Of a stretch of DNA of 64,000 nt, positions 53,577-61,889 are shown piece after piece. The stretch spans positions 248,001 through 312,000 of the forward strand of contig NZ_SMMI01000004.1 of the NCBI RefSeq assembly GCF_009733535.1, in the 5' to 3' direction. The translations under genes and the position numbers were made by a program. The notes under the pieces are model-generated. The model did not search any database and was not told the origin of the DNA. It worked only from the letters and a program-made list of their open reading frames with translations. The first letter of the stretch is position 1; every line of letters starts with the position of its first letter. This DNA comes from Sphingobacterium endophyticum. GTDB taxonomy: Bacteria; Bacteroidota; Bacteroidia; Sphingobacteriales; Sphingobacteriaceae.

Positions 53577-54305
53577 ATGAGTAACATACATTTTTTTGAT
53601 GCGAATGCGGGATCTGGAAATTTAGGAGATCTTGAGAAAACCCTTGTTATTAACAACTTGCTAACGATCCCTTTAGAGAAAAGGAATAATGATTGGGTAG
53701 CTGAGTTTATTGATAATATTGCTGACGCGAACCTGGCAGTTTCTGAGCCAGAAATCATAATGAGTACGGAAGGATTTCCATACGTCAATTTACGTTCGGT
53801 TGAACCAGGCGAGAATTTTCAGGCCTATGTCATTAAAAATAAATTACCCAATCTACTTCAGAATGGTTTTGGTGTTGCCTTAAACACGAGGAAACAAGAT
53901 CCTGATTGGATGTTTAGTTACGGTGATTTATTAAATCTAGCGCTTCGCAATGAATTTTATACAGACGAACATCACTTTTCATTAAACAATGAAGATTTCA
54001 TTATAGGTAGCGATGAGGAGATATTAGTAGGACAACCATCAGAAGAAATCTTACCTGCATATGCTCGTAAACAAATTCGTGAATTCCTACAATATTCTGG
54101 AGTAAAAAATCCGATGGTTATGTTAATCGCCCGAAACTATACGGACGAAGAAAAAGTAACACAGGATTTAGTTTTTAACATTACGCCAAAGAATTTTTCC
54201 AATGAAAGGGAATATAAGCAGGCGATGAATACCATTTCTTGGTTTCTACCTAAGCACTACTCTTTAGTCGGATTGGATTCGGATTCAGGATTCCAGCCTT
54301 TATAA
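53577..54305 (+). CDS. Conserved cytoplasmic protein of unknown function
   Basis: 242 residues from MSNIHFFDANAG. An ATG 42 nt upstream is possible, but AAGGA precedes the inner start at short distance. No signal peptide or membrane helix. The sequence starts with LEKTLVINNLLTIPLEKRNNDW and contains GFGVALNTRKQDPDWMFSYGDLLNLAL and LPAYARKQIREFLQYSGVKNPMVMLI. The last block resembles SseB-type C-terminal regions, but weakly. I do not recognise a function. Terminator follows. Confidence 0.75.
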   Translation: MSNIHFFDANAGSGNLGDLEKTLVINNLLTIPLEKRNNDWVAEFIDNIADANLAVSEPEIIMSTEGFPYVNLRSVEPGENFQAYVIKNKLPNLLQNGFGVALNTRKQDPDWMFSYGDLLNLALRNEFYTDEHHFSLNNEDFIIGSDEEILVGQPSEEILPAYARKQIREFLQYSGVKNPMVMLIARNYTDEEKVTQDLVFNITPKNFSNEREYKQAMNTISWFLPKHYSLVGLDSDSGFQPL

Positions 54306-54313
54306 AAAATTAG

Positions 54314-54344
54314 GGTCAGAGCTTTTCAGTTCTGGCCTTTTTTT
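54314..54344 (+). terminator. Terminator after the 53.6-kb gene
   Basis: Stem GGTCAGA/TCTGGCC (54314-54320 with 54331-54337) with one wobble, 10-nt loop, then seven T. Confidence 0.82.
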
Positions 54345-54418
54345 CAATACAATCATTTATACAAATTACTACATCTGTACTTAGCTTTTAAAAAAGGCGA
54401 AGTCGAACATTTTCAATT

Positions 54419-54880
54419 ATGTTTTTATTTAATGTTAGGGTCTATGGTATTCTGATCAATGAGAATAACGAAGTTCTAATCAGTGATGAGCAAACAGAGA
54501 ACGTTTCATTTACTAAATTTCCCGGTGGTGGATTGGAATATGGTGAAGGTTTGATTGATGCTTTGAAGAGGGAATATCTAGAAGAAACAGGGATGGAAAT
54601 TGAAGTGGTAAAGCATATTTACACAACTGATTTCTATGAAAAATCGAGTTTTAATGAAAGTCAAATTATTTCGATATACTATCAGGTTAAACAAATAAGT
54701 GACATACAATTAAACATTAGGACAAAATCTTTCGATTTTACTGAAAAATCCCTAGAAGGAAAGTTACAAGCGTTTAGATTAATTGGTTTAAAAGATTTGC
54801 AAAAAAATGACCTAACATTTAAAACTGACCAAGTTGCGTGGGTTGAATTTTTGAAAAATATTGATAAAATTCAATTATAA
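54419..54880 (+). CDS. Nudix hydrolase
   Basis: 153 residues. The Nudix box is complete: GGGLEYGEGLIDALKREYLEETG (Gx5Ex7REUxEExGU) near residues 37-60, flanked by beta strands (FNVRVYGILINENNEVLISDE). It hydrolyses a nucleoside-diphosphate-linked compound; the substrate is unknown. The rest is a single-domain protein. It is immediately followed by the promoter and body of a probable small RNA. Confidence 0.92.
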   Translation: MFLFNVRVYGILINENNEVLISDEQTENVSFTKFPGGGLEYGEGLIDALKREYLEETGMEIEVVKHIYTTDFYEKSSFNESQIISIYYQVKQISDIQLNIRTKSFDFTEKSLEGKLQAFRLIGLKDLQKNDLTFKTDQVAWVEFLKNIDKIQL

Positions 54881-54900
54881 TATAAATGTTGCAACTTTTA

Positions 54901-54932
54901 TTTGATTTTATAATAAAAGGTTTTTACTTTTA
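54901..54932 (+). promoter_or_regulatory. Promoter of the probable small RNA
   Basis: TTTG (54901-54904), 20 nt, TACTTTTA (54925-54932), one base off the TAnnTTTG consensus. Transcription should begin near 54937-54940. Confidence 0.5.
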
Positions 54933-54936
54933 CAGT

Positions 54937-55056
54937 GGGTCTTGGAGATAGGCTGAAGTCTAGTCCAAGATCTATGTTTTGAAAACACCTAGTTCTATAG
55001 GGTTTTATTAATAGTTAGTGTGATTTTAAGGCGATACTCCCCGTATCGCCTTATTT
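54937..55056 (+). ncRNA. Probable small structured RNA of ~120 nt
   Basis: No ORF of note lies between the Nudix gene and 55121. After the promoter comes a strong hairpin: GGTCTTGGA (54938-54946) with TCCAAGATC (54964-54972), and inside it TAGGC with GTCTA around a TGAA tetraloop. A linker with minor pairing follows, then the terminator stem at 55028-55052. It is neither SRP RNA, tmRNA nor RNase P RNA by the motifs I know; a 6S-type RNA would normally be longer. Whether it is a trans-acting sRNA is unknown. Confidence 0.5.
55028..55056 (+). terminator. Terminator of the small RNA
   Basis: Stem AAGGCGATAC/GTATCGCCTT (55028-55037 with 55043-55052), loop TCCCC, then ATTTAATT. Confidence 0.75.
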
Positions 55057-55121
55057 AATTAATAGAAACTGAACCTAACAATCCGTTATTTCATTGTAAG
55101 ATTAGGGAAACTAAGGGCGTA

Positions 55122-55418
55122 TCATAATATTTGTGATTGATGATTTTCTTCCTGAAGTTGTTGAAAATATTGTGCTAATGGTTTAAAATCTGCTATAGTT
55201 TGTATAAATGTTTTATCATCGAGTTGAATGGTCACTAAATCCCCTACTGGAATGATAAGCATTTCGCCATCATCTTCCGCCTGATCAGATACAATTATTT
55301 TTCTTATTGCAGATTTAAAATCACTTAATTGAGTGATCTCCGGTAATTTTTTTCCATAACGGTAAGACAATGCCAATAGAATTGAATTTGCTAAATTCAG
55401 CAGAACACCTTCATCCAT
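55122..55418 (-). CDS. Small hypothetical protein
   Basis: 98 residues, no signal peptide. It begins MDEGVLLNLANSILLALSYRYG, has an acidic loop SDQAEDDGEMLIIP, a beta-rich middle (VGDLVTIQLDDKTFIQTI) and an amphipathic end (YFQQLQEENHQSQ). No family recognised. Codon use resembles its neighbours and the frame is well formed, so it is probably real. It stands alone on the minus strand. Confidence 0.65.
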   Translation of the reverse strand: MDEGVLLNLANSILLALSYRYGKKLPEITQLSDFKSAIRKIIVSDQAEDDGEMLIIPVGDLVTIQLDDKTFIQTIADFKPLAQYFQQLQEENHQSQIL

Positions 55419-55642
55419 ATCTAACTATTTTTTAATTAATTGGGTTGATTTTCACAAAGATATACCTACCCATAGCAACTTCAAAATTTAATTCACTAAT
55501 TCATGATTTAATATAAATTTTTAATTATAATAGGTAAAACAGCGTATTGGGATTCAATAAATGACTGGAAAAATGAAAGATAATGGAATAAAAATTGAAA
55601 TTATAAGAGGTTATAAATCTTGAAGCAACAAGAGCTAAATTC

Positions 55643-55669
55643 AAAAAAATGGGAACAACCTGTTCCCAT
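55643..55669 (-). terminator. Terminator after the 44-residue gene
   Basis: Stem ATGGGAACA/TGTTCCCAT (55649-55657 with 55661-55669), 3-nt loop, then at least six T on the minus strand. It begins 82 nt past the stop codon of the small membrane protein gene. The rest of 55419-55750 shows no other feature. Confidence 0.85.
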
Positions 55670-55750
55670 AATATAATTTTTTAATAAAGAGATTTAACAA
55701 TTGAAATTGAAAGATCTTATTTGGTTTTATCCTACAAAAATCCTCTAAGC

Positions 55751-55885
55751 TTATTTAAAGAAATAAGCTAACAGTACTATAATTGCACCACCAATGATAA
55801 TAATCCATTTGTTAATATCACCACCATGTGCCCCTTCTTGACTTTTGAATTTATAGTCTCTTTTTTTAAACTTATTATCTTCCAT
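55751..55885 (-). CDS. 44-residue single-pass membrane protein
   Basis: ATG at 55885, TAA at 55753-55751. The ribosome site is strong: AGGAGG 5 nt before the ATG. Residues 1-26 are hydrophilic and basic (MEDNKFKKRDYKFKSQEG). Residues 27-43 form one membrane helix (WIIIIGGAIIVLLAYFF). An intrinsic terminator follows. It lies 56 nt downstream of rlmH, same strand. Its orientation is probably N-in, by the positive-inside rule. No known small-protein family is recognised. It could be an inner-membrane modulator, but nothing shows of what. Confidence 0.75.
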   Translation of the reverse strand: MEDNKFKKRDYKFKSQEGAHGGDINKWIIIIGGAIIVLLAYFFK

Positions 55886-55941
55886 TGTATCCTCCTACTT
55901 TTAATAATATGATGCTAATTGATTACAATTTACATAAAATT

Positions 55942-56415
55942 TTATTCATGATGATAAGGTTCGCCTCTCATAATTGTATAAGCCCTGTAAATTTGCTCTA
56001 CGAAGAAGAGTCTTACCATCTGGTGGGAGAATGTCATTCTTGATAAGGAGATCTTTGAATTGGCTCTTTGATACACAGTATCATCGAATCCATAAGGACC
56101 TCCGATCATAAATACCAAATGAGTAACGCTGGAGACCATCTGTTTTTCAAGGAATGCTGAAAATTCCATCGAGCTATACTCCTTCCCTCTTTCGTCTAAT
56201 AGGATGATAAAATCCTGATTGCTGATATTCTTCAATAACTGTTGGGCTTCTTTTTCTTTTTGTTGACTTTCACTCAAATTCTTAGAATTTTTTATATCAG
56301 GAATGTTAACAATCTGAAAATTTACATAGTGTTTCAAACGTTTCGTATACACTTCAATTCCTTTGACAATATGTTGGTCATCAGTTTTTCCGATACAAAT
56401 GAGAGTAATTTTCAT
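55942..56415 (-). CDS. rlmH: 23S rRNA (pseudouridine-1915 N3)-methyltransferase
   Basis: 157 residues, SPOUT fold. It methylates pseudouridine 1915 in helix 69 of 23S rRNA using SAM. Motifs: ITLICIGKTDDQHIVKGIEVYTKRL, FIILLDERGKEYSS, HLVFMIGGPYGFDD (SAM-binding knot), ISLSRMTFSHQMVRLFFVEQIYRA, ending in the invariant GEPYHHE. The minor gene for a 44-residue protein follows on the same strand. Confidence 0.97.
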   Translation of the reverse strand: MKITLICIGKTDDQHIVKGIEVYTKRLKHYVNFQIVNIPDIKNSKNLSESQQKEKEAQQLLKNISNQDFIILLDERGKEYSSMEFSAFLEKQMVSSVTHLVFMIGGPYGFDDTVYQRANSKISLSRMTFSHQMVRLFFVEQIYRAYTIMRGEPYHHE

Positions 56416-56480
56416 AAATAAATTTTAGTCCTTGCACAAAAATAAGATTTAAAGTCAGTTATAATTCCAGTGAATCGCAA

Positions 56481-56510
56481 AAAAAATGCCCCTGATTATG
56501 CATCAGAGGC
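56481..56510 (-). terminator. Terminator after the YceI gene
   Basis: On the minus strand GCCTCTGAT pairs with ATCAGGGGC (56510-56502 with 56496-56488; one mismatch), 5-nt loop, then ATTTTTT. Confidence 0.75.
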
Positions 56511-56532
56511 TTTATATTTTAATAGATTAAAA

Positions 56533-57165
56533 TTATTTATTAGCAACCAAAGTAATATCAAAATTGATTTCTTTAGAAATTAAATCATCCGATTTACCTT
56601 CGTAAGAAACTCCCCAATCAGCTCTAGTGATATTGAAGTTAGCTGTAGCTTTAACTGTAGCATCAGTTGATTCAAGTACTTTCGCATCAAAAGTAATATT
56701 TTTGCTAACACCTTTGATTACTAGGTTACCAGAGATTGTCAAGTCAGCATCAGTAGCTCCAGGTTTAACTTCGGTAATTGTAAAAGTAGCTTCTGGATTA
56801 GCAGCAACAGCAAAGAAATCATCAGATTTCAAGTGACCATCTAATTTACCTTTAAATTCACCTTCTAAGTCAGTTGAGCTAATTGTATTCATATCTAGAA
56901 CAACATTAGCTCCAGTTAATTTACCATTGTCAACTGTTACAGTTCCTGATTTAATATCTACGGTACCAGTGTGTTTACCAGTAACCTTAGTTCCTGTCCA
57001 TACTACTTTTGAAGCAGTTGTATCAACATTGAAAGTAGATCCTGCAACTTCTGTTTGTATAACAGCTACTGAATCTGTTGTTTCAGCTTTTTTTCCTTCT
57101 GGGTTTCCAGCACATGATGCTAGTACTAATGCTGCAAAAGCAGAGAATAATGTGATTTTTTTCAT
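56533..57165 (-). CDS. YceI-family periplasmic lipoprotein
   Basis: 210 residues. Lipoprotein signal with LVLASCAGNPEGKK, Cys at residue 18. The YceI beta-barrel (lipocalin-like, isoprenoid-binding) runs from STFNVDTTASKVVWTG through HLKSDDFFAVAANPEATFTI and ISGNLVIKGVSKNITF to ITRADWGVSYEGKSDDLISKEINFDI. YceI proteins bind polyprenoid lipids in the envelope; their role is unclear. It has a consensus promoter and its own terminator. Confidence 0.94.
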   Translation of the reverse strand: MKKITLFSAFAALVLASCAGNPEGKKAETTDSVAVIQTEVAGSTFNVDTTASKVVWTGTKVTGKHTGTVDIKSGTVTVDNGKLTGANVVLDMNTISSTDLEGEFKGKLDGHLKSDDFFAVAANPEATFTITEVKPGATDADLTISGNLVIKGVSKNITFDAKVLESTDATVKATANFNITRADWGVSYEGKSDDLISKEINFDITLVANK

Positions 57166-57193
57166 TTGTTTGTTTGAACAATTAATTTATACA

Positions 57194-57224
57194 CAAAAAT
57201 ATATAGACTTAGTAGTTATTCAAA
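57194..57224 (-). promoter_or_regulatory. Promoter of the YceI gene
   Basis: On the minus strand TTTG (57224-57221), 19 nt, TATTTTTG (57201-57194): full agreement with the Bacteroidota consensus. The start codon is at 57165. Confidence 0.75.
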
Positions 57225-57262
57225 TAGTCGAGCGTTTTTTAACAAAACAAAGACAATTCAGA

Positions 57263-58588
57263 TTAATGCCCAGTTGGTTGAGCTTCCACTCTTCTAATAT
57301 CAGCTCCTAAAGCTTTTAGACGTTCCTCAATATGTTGGTATCCACGCTCAATTTGCTCAATATTATAAATCACTGACTTCCCTTGAGCTGAAAGAGCTGC
57401 AATTAACAAGGAAACTCCCGCACGAATATCTGGAGAAGTCATCTCAATACCACGTAATTTATTTTGTTTATTCAAACCAATAACCGTTGCCCTATGAGGA
57501 TCACACAGGATAATCTGAGCCCCCATATCAATCAATTTATCGACAAAGAACAATCTGCTCTCAAACATCTTTTGATGAATTAAAACATTACCCTTTGCTT
57601 GGATAGCGGTAACAAGTACAATACTTAATAAATCTGGGGTAAATCCTGGCCAAGGTGCGTCTGAAATTGTTAAAATTGAACCATCGATAAAGGTATCAAT
57701 CTCATAATTTTCTTGAGCGGGGATAAAGATATCATCACCTTTCAACTCAAATTTGATTCCTAATCTAGAAAATACAGAAGGAATAATTCCCAGTTCATTG
57801 AAACACACATTTTTAATGGTAATTTCGGAACCGGTCATTGCTGCTAATCCAATAAAAGAACCTATTTCGATCATATCAGGCAACATTTTATGGCTAGTTC
57901 CACCCAATTTTTCGACTCCTTCGATTGTTAGGAGATTAGAACCAATCCCAGAGATTTTTGCACCCATACGGTTCAACATTTTGCAAAGTTGCTGCAAGTA
58001 AGGCTCGCATGCTGCATTATAAATGGTTGTAACACCTTTAGCCAAAACAGCAGCCATAACGATATTAGCTGTTCCAGTTACAGAAGCTTCGTCTAATAAG
58101 ATATATGTGCCTTTTAATTGAGTAGCATCTACATTAAAGAAATGGTTTTCAGCATCATATACAAATTTTGCCCCCAACTTTTCAAATCCTAAAAAGTGAG
58201 TGTCTAATCTTCGGCGTCCGATTTTATCACCCCCTGGTTTAGGAATAGCTGCCTTTCCAAATCTTGCCAATAATGGACCAACAATCATTATGGATCCACG
58301 TAGGCTACCACCTTTTCTTTTGAACTCTTCGGATTGGAAATAGGTTATATCTATGTTCTTTGCTTCGAACTCATAGGTATCCTCATTAATTCTATTTACA
58401 TCAACCCCCATAGCTGCTAATAAATCTATTAATTTATTAACATCTTTAATATCAGGGATATTACTGATGGTCATTTTCTCTTCAGTCAATAAAACCGCAG
58501 AGATTATCTGTAATGCTTCATTTTTTGCTCCTTGAGGAACGATTTCTCCTTTTAATGGCTTTCCACCGTAAATTTCAAATGCATTCAT
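57263..58588 (-). CDS. murA: UDP-N-acetylglucosamine 1-carboxyvinyltransferase, Cys-to-Asp active site
   Basis: 441 residues. First committed step of peptidoglycan synthesis: PEP plus UDP-GlcNAc. Motifs: VPQGAKNEALQIISAVLLT at the start, SLRGSIMIVGPLLARFG, and the flexible loop PKPGGDKIGRRRLDTH. Asp121 replaces the Cys (Cys115 of E. coli) that fosfomycin alkylates. Asp at this position is known in Mycobacterium and Chlamydia, where the enzyme works and resists fosfomycin. It lies downstream of the DUF4290 gene, separated by a terminator. Confidence 0.96.
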   Translation of the reverse strand: MNAFEIYGGKPLKGEIVPQGAKNEALQIISAVLLTEEKMTISNIPDIKDVNKLIDLLAAMGVDVNRINEDTYEFEAKNIDITYFQSEEFKRKGGSLRGSIMIVGPLLARFGKAAIPKPGGDKIGRRRLDTHFLGFEKLGAKFVYDAENHFFNVDATQLKGTYILLDEASVTGTANIVMAAVLAKGVTTIYNAACEPYLQQLCKMLNRMGAKISGIGSNLLTIEGVEKLGGTSHKMLPDMIEIGSFIGLAAMTGSEITIKNVCFNELGIIPSVFSRLGIKFELKGDDIFIPAQENYEIDTFIDGSILTISDAPWPGFTPDLLSIVLVTAIQAKGNVLIHQKMFESRLFFVDKLIDMGAQIILCDPHRATVIGLNKQNKLRGIEMTSPDIRAGVSLLIAALSAQGKSVIYNIEQIERGYQHIEERLKALGADIRRVEAQPTGH

Positions 58589-58660
58589 AGTTTTTTCATA
58601 TCAACCATACCTTCAGAATGGATTTACTAAAGGTTTGTTTAATTTATAATCCCAACATGA

Positions 58661-58695
58661 AAAAAGCAATTGTTCAATAGGCTCAATTGCTTTTT
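58661..58695. terminator. Terminator after the DUF4290 gene
   Basis: Stem AAAAAGCAATTG/CAATTGCTTTTT (58661-58672 with 58684-58695), 11-nt loop; the minus-strand T-run continues past it. Confidence 0.85.
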
Positions 58696-58704
58696 CTGAA
58701 GGTT

Positions 58705-59430
58705 TTATTTATAACTTTTTTTCTGTCTGTTATTATTGTTATTGTTGTTGTTTGAGGGCCTCTTGTTGTTATTGTTGTTGTTATTATTCCTCTTGTTGTT
58801 GTAGTTATTTTGCGGCTTGTTTTGCTGCTGATTATTGTTACTACCAGAGGTTTTAATACGATTTCCTGGAGGCGGTGTTTTGAAGTCGAGTTTGGTTAGG
58901 ACTGTATCTGGAGGAAGTACAAGTTCACCATTGGAAAGTGTGTTGAGATCCTGTAAGATTTGATCATCCGAAACTGAATCTTTATTCCAAGTTAGGTAAG
59001 CCATTTTCATAAAATTAGCTACACTCAAGGTCATCTTGTGTCTTGCTTCAAGGTTGCTAATGTTCAAGGTCTTCTTAATCATATCCTCAACGGTGTGGCC
59101 ATAATGTTTAAATCTAATATTATGGTTAGGATATTTTAATGGCTCAGGTTTATGATGAATGTTTTCCTTTGTAGGAATAGGATATGGGGAATCGACATCA
59201 ATCTTAAAGTCCGAAATAATGTACAAGTGGTCCCAAAGTTTATGTTTAAAGTCAGATACATCACGAAGGTGTGGGTTTAATACTCCCATCATATCGATGA
59301 CAACCTGCGCCAAACGGTTTCTTTCTTCTCTATCTGACAAACTGCAGATATAGTCAACCATATTCTGTACATTTCGGCCATATTCTGCCAAAATCAACTT
59401 TGGTCTAGTGCTGTTATAATCAAAAATCAT
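58705..59430 (-). CDS. DUF4290 protein with Asn-rich basic tail
   Basis: 241 residues. Residues ~1-180 are the DUF4290 domain (YGRNVQNMVDYICSLSDREERNRLAQ, HLRDVSDFKHKLWDHLYII, FKHYGHTVEDMI). From ~195 the chain is almost all Asn, Gln, Lys and Arg, with two runs of eight Asn, ending RQKKSYK. The tail is low-complexity and positively charged and could bind RNA or DNA; that is a guess. The family is confined to Bacteroidota and has no known function. It follows the pcrA gene by 58 nt, same strand. Confidence 0.88.
   Translation of the reverse strand: MIFDYNSTRPKLILAEYGRNVQNMVDYICSLSDREERNRLAQVVIDMMGVLNPHLRDVSDFKHKLWDHLYIISDFKIDVDSPYPIPTKENIHHKPEPLKYPNHNIRFKHYGHTVEDMIKKTLNISNLEARHKMTLSVANFMKMAYLTWNKDSVSDDQILQDLNTLSNGELVLPPDTVLTKLDFKTPPPGNRIKTSGSNNNQQQNKPQNNYNNKRNNNNNNNNKRPSNNNNNNNNRQKKSYK
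58726..58830. repeat. GTT/ATT trinucleotide repeat coding for the Asn-rich tail
   Basis: Imperfect runs of TTG/TTA triplets on the plus strand encode the Asn runs of the DUF4290 protein. Length may vary between strains by slippage in steps of 3 nt, keeping the frame. Confidence 0.7.
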
Positions 59431-59488
59431 ATGTTTGTTTTGCTCTAACCCTTAATAGGTGTTAAATATGTAATTTTTAAATTGGGTG

Positions 59489-61774
59489 TTAATTTACTAT
59501 TCTAAGCTTTGCAAATTTAAGCAACAATTGCTTCTGTCCCAACTCTTTGAAAAAAATAGTTGCTTTTATATCCGGTTTGTTCCCTTCTAAGTTAATAACT
59601 TTCCCGAAACCGAAACGTTCATGCTCAACTTCCATTCCAACTTGCAAGTTTGATGTATCCGAAGGGGCAAATCCTGCACTTGGTACATGAGCTTTTGGTA
59701 AAATAGAAGTCGTCTTAATAACTTTTGGCTTAGGTTTTGAAAACACATCTCCAGAAGTATTATTATCTTTCCGTTGCCATTGTACGCGTTCTGAACCAAA
59801 ATCATCATCTGACATTCCAGAGCTACGAGGTTTAAAGTCTAAATCCAAACAACTAGGATTTAGCTCATCTAAAAAACGGCTTGGCTCACAGTTATTTAAT
59901 GTTCCCCAACGGTACCGAGAAGTTGCATACGATATATGGAGCTTTTTTTCTGCTCTGGTAACTGCAACATAAAACAGTCGGCGCTCTTCTTCTAATTCAG
60001 TCCTTGAATTCAAGGATAATTGTGACGGAAATAAATTCTCCTCCAATCCTACAATATGTACAACTGGGAATTCCAAGCCCTTAGAGGAGTGGATTGTCAT
60101 CAATGAAACCGTATCCGCATTGGGATCTTTATCATTGTCATCATTTGTCAGGAGGGCAATATCCTGCATGAAGACATCCAATCCTTTTTCTTCTAAATCT
60201 TCCCTTTCAGAGAACTCTTTAATCCCATTCAGCAATTCTTGGATGTTCTCATATCTTGCAAGACCTTCCACAGATTTATCTTCATAGAGATCTTTTAAGA
60301 TTCCTGAATGCTGTGCAATATGCATAGCTGTATCAAAAGCTGTATTTGTCTTTGCTGTCGCTTGAAAGCTTTGAATCATCAATCCAAAGTTTGAAACTGA
60401 AGCAGCACTTCGACCATCCAAAAACATTTGAGCATTGGCAACCACATCCCATAATCTAATCTGCTGTTGATCAGCAGCTACCATGATCCGGTCTACAGTT
60501 GTATCACCAATACCTCTTCGAGGATAATTGATGACGCGTTTCAAGGCCTCCTCGTCATTCGGATTGAAAGTTAACCTAAAGTAAGCAATTAAATCCTTAA
60601 TTTCCTTACGTTGATAAAACGAAGTTCCACCGTAAAGCTTATATGGAATGTTTATTTTCCTTAAAGCCTCTTCCAAGGATCTTGATTGAGCATTGGTTCG
60701 ATATAGAATTGCAAAGTCCTTATACCTCAATCCTTTCAGAGATTTTTCTTGCGATATAGCTTCTGCAACAATCTTACCTTCTTCATTATCAGAAAATGCA
60801 CGACTTACTTTAATTTTCTCGCCCTCCTCGTTATCAGAGAATACATTCTTTTCAAGCTGATTTTTGTTGTTTGCAATAATGCTGTTCGCAGCATTCACGA
60901 TCATTTTGGTAGATCTGTAATTCTGCTCTAATTTGAAAACTTTCACATCTGGATAATCCTTTTGGAAATTTAAGATGTTTTGAATATTTGCACCGCGGAA
61001 AGCGTAGATACTTTGAGCATCATCACCAACGACACAGATGTTTTCATTGACCGCAGCCAATCTTTTAACGATTAAATATTGCGAAAAGTTAGTATCCTGG
61101 TACTCATCAACCATCAGATATTTGAATTGATGCTGATATTTATGCAATACATCAGGATATTTATTCAATAAAACGTTTGTTTTGAAGAGCAAATCATCAA
61201 AGTCCATTGCTCCAGCACGATAACAGCGTTGTGCGTAGGTTAAGTAGATTTGTCCTAATTGTCCACGGCCATTTGACAGGTCTTCAGCAAGTATCGCTTC
61301 GTTCTTATTGTATTCTTGTGGGGATATCAAATTATTCTTTGCAGAAGAAATTCTTCCGTAAACATGATTGACGTTATAAAGTTTATCATCAAGGTTCAAT
61401 TCTTTCAAAATGGTCCTCAACAAGCTTTTTGTGTCATCCGTATCATATATTGTAAAATTCTTTGGGTATCCCAAAAGTTCGGCTTCAACCCGCAGAATAC
61501 GTGCAAAAACAGAGTGGAATGTTCCCATCCAAATATTTTTTGCTTCTGAGCCTACCACTTTCATAATACGCTCGCGCATTTCCTTTGCTGCCTTATTGGT
61601 AAAGGTCAACACCAAAACATTGAAAGGATCAACTCCTTTTTGTATCAAGTGGGCTACTCTATAGGTAATTACACGCGTCTTTCCAGAACCAGCACCAGCA
61701 ACAATCATTACTGGACCTTCTGTCTGTTCAACTGCGTCTCGTTGTGAGGGGTTCAGTCCTGCTAAAAAATCCAA
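59489..61774 (-). CDS. pcrA: UvrD/PcrA-type DNA helicase
   Basis: 761 residues. Superfamily 1 3'-to-5' helicase: Q motif LNPSQRDAVEQ, Walker A VAGAGSGKTRVITYRVAHLI, Walker B region LMVDEYQDTNFSQ, motif III VGDDAQSIYAFRGA, motif IV LEQNYRST, motif V MTIHSSKGLEF and motif VI RRLFYVAVTRAEKKL. The C-terminal ~50 residues form a Tudor-like domain (GMEVEHERFGFGKVINLEG) as in PcrA. It acts in repair and in clearing proteins from DNA. The start is TTG, with AGGAG upstream and an in-frame TAG just before, which rules out a longer form. DUF4290 follows. Confidence 0.96.
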   Translation of the reverse strand: MDFLAGLNPSQRDAVEQTEGPVMIVAGAGSGKTRVITYRVAHLIQKGVDPFNVLVLTFTNKAAKEMRERIMKVVGSEAKNIWMGTFHSVFARILRVEAELLGYPKNFTIYDTDDTKSLLRTILKELNLDDKLYNVNHVYGRISSAKNNLISPQEYNKNEAILAEDLSNGRGQLGQIYLTYAQRCYRAGAMDFDDLLFKTNVLLNKYPDVLHKYQHQFKYLMVDEYQDTNFSQYLIVKRLAAVNENICVVGDDAQSIYAFRGANIQNILNFQKDYPDVKVFKLEQNYRSTKMIVNAANSIIANNKNQLEKNVFSDNEEGEKIKVSRAFSDNEEGKIVAEAISQEKSLKGLRYKDFAILYRTNAQSRSLEEALRKINIPYKLYGGTSFYQRKEIKDLIAYFRLTFNPNDEEALKRVINYPRRGIGDTTVDRIMVAADQQQIRLWDVVANAQMFLDGRSAASVSNFGLMIQSFQATAKTNTAFDTAMHIAQHSGILKDLYEDKSVEGLARYENIQELLNGIKEFSEREDLEEKGLDVFMQDIALLTNDDNDKDPNADTVSLMTIHSSKGLEFPVVHIVGLEENLFPSQLSLNSRTELEEERRLFYVAVTRAEKKLHISYATSRYRWGTLNNCEPSRFLDELNPSCLDLDFKPRSSGMSDDDFGSERVQWQRKDNNTSGDVFSKPKPKVIKTTSILPKAHVPSAGFAPSDTSNLQVGMEVEHERFGFGKVINLEGNKPDIKATIFFKELGQKQLLLKFAKLRIVN

Positions 61775-61889
61775 AATGCTCTCCTAAATTTATCTTATGT
61801 AATGCCTCAAAAATGGGGACTCAAATTTAATAAAAATAGACGTACTATTATAGAACTTTTATCCACAGAGACAATAAGATAGGAATAAT

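Noticed and set aside
54937..55056. SRP, tmRNA or RNase P RNA as identity of the small RNA
   Set aside because: The conserved loops of these RNAs are not found, and tmRNA and RNase P RNA are much longer.
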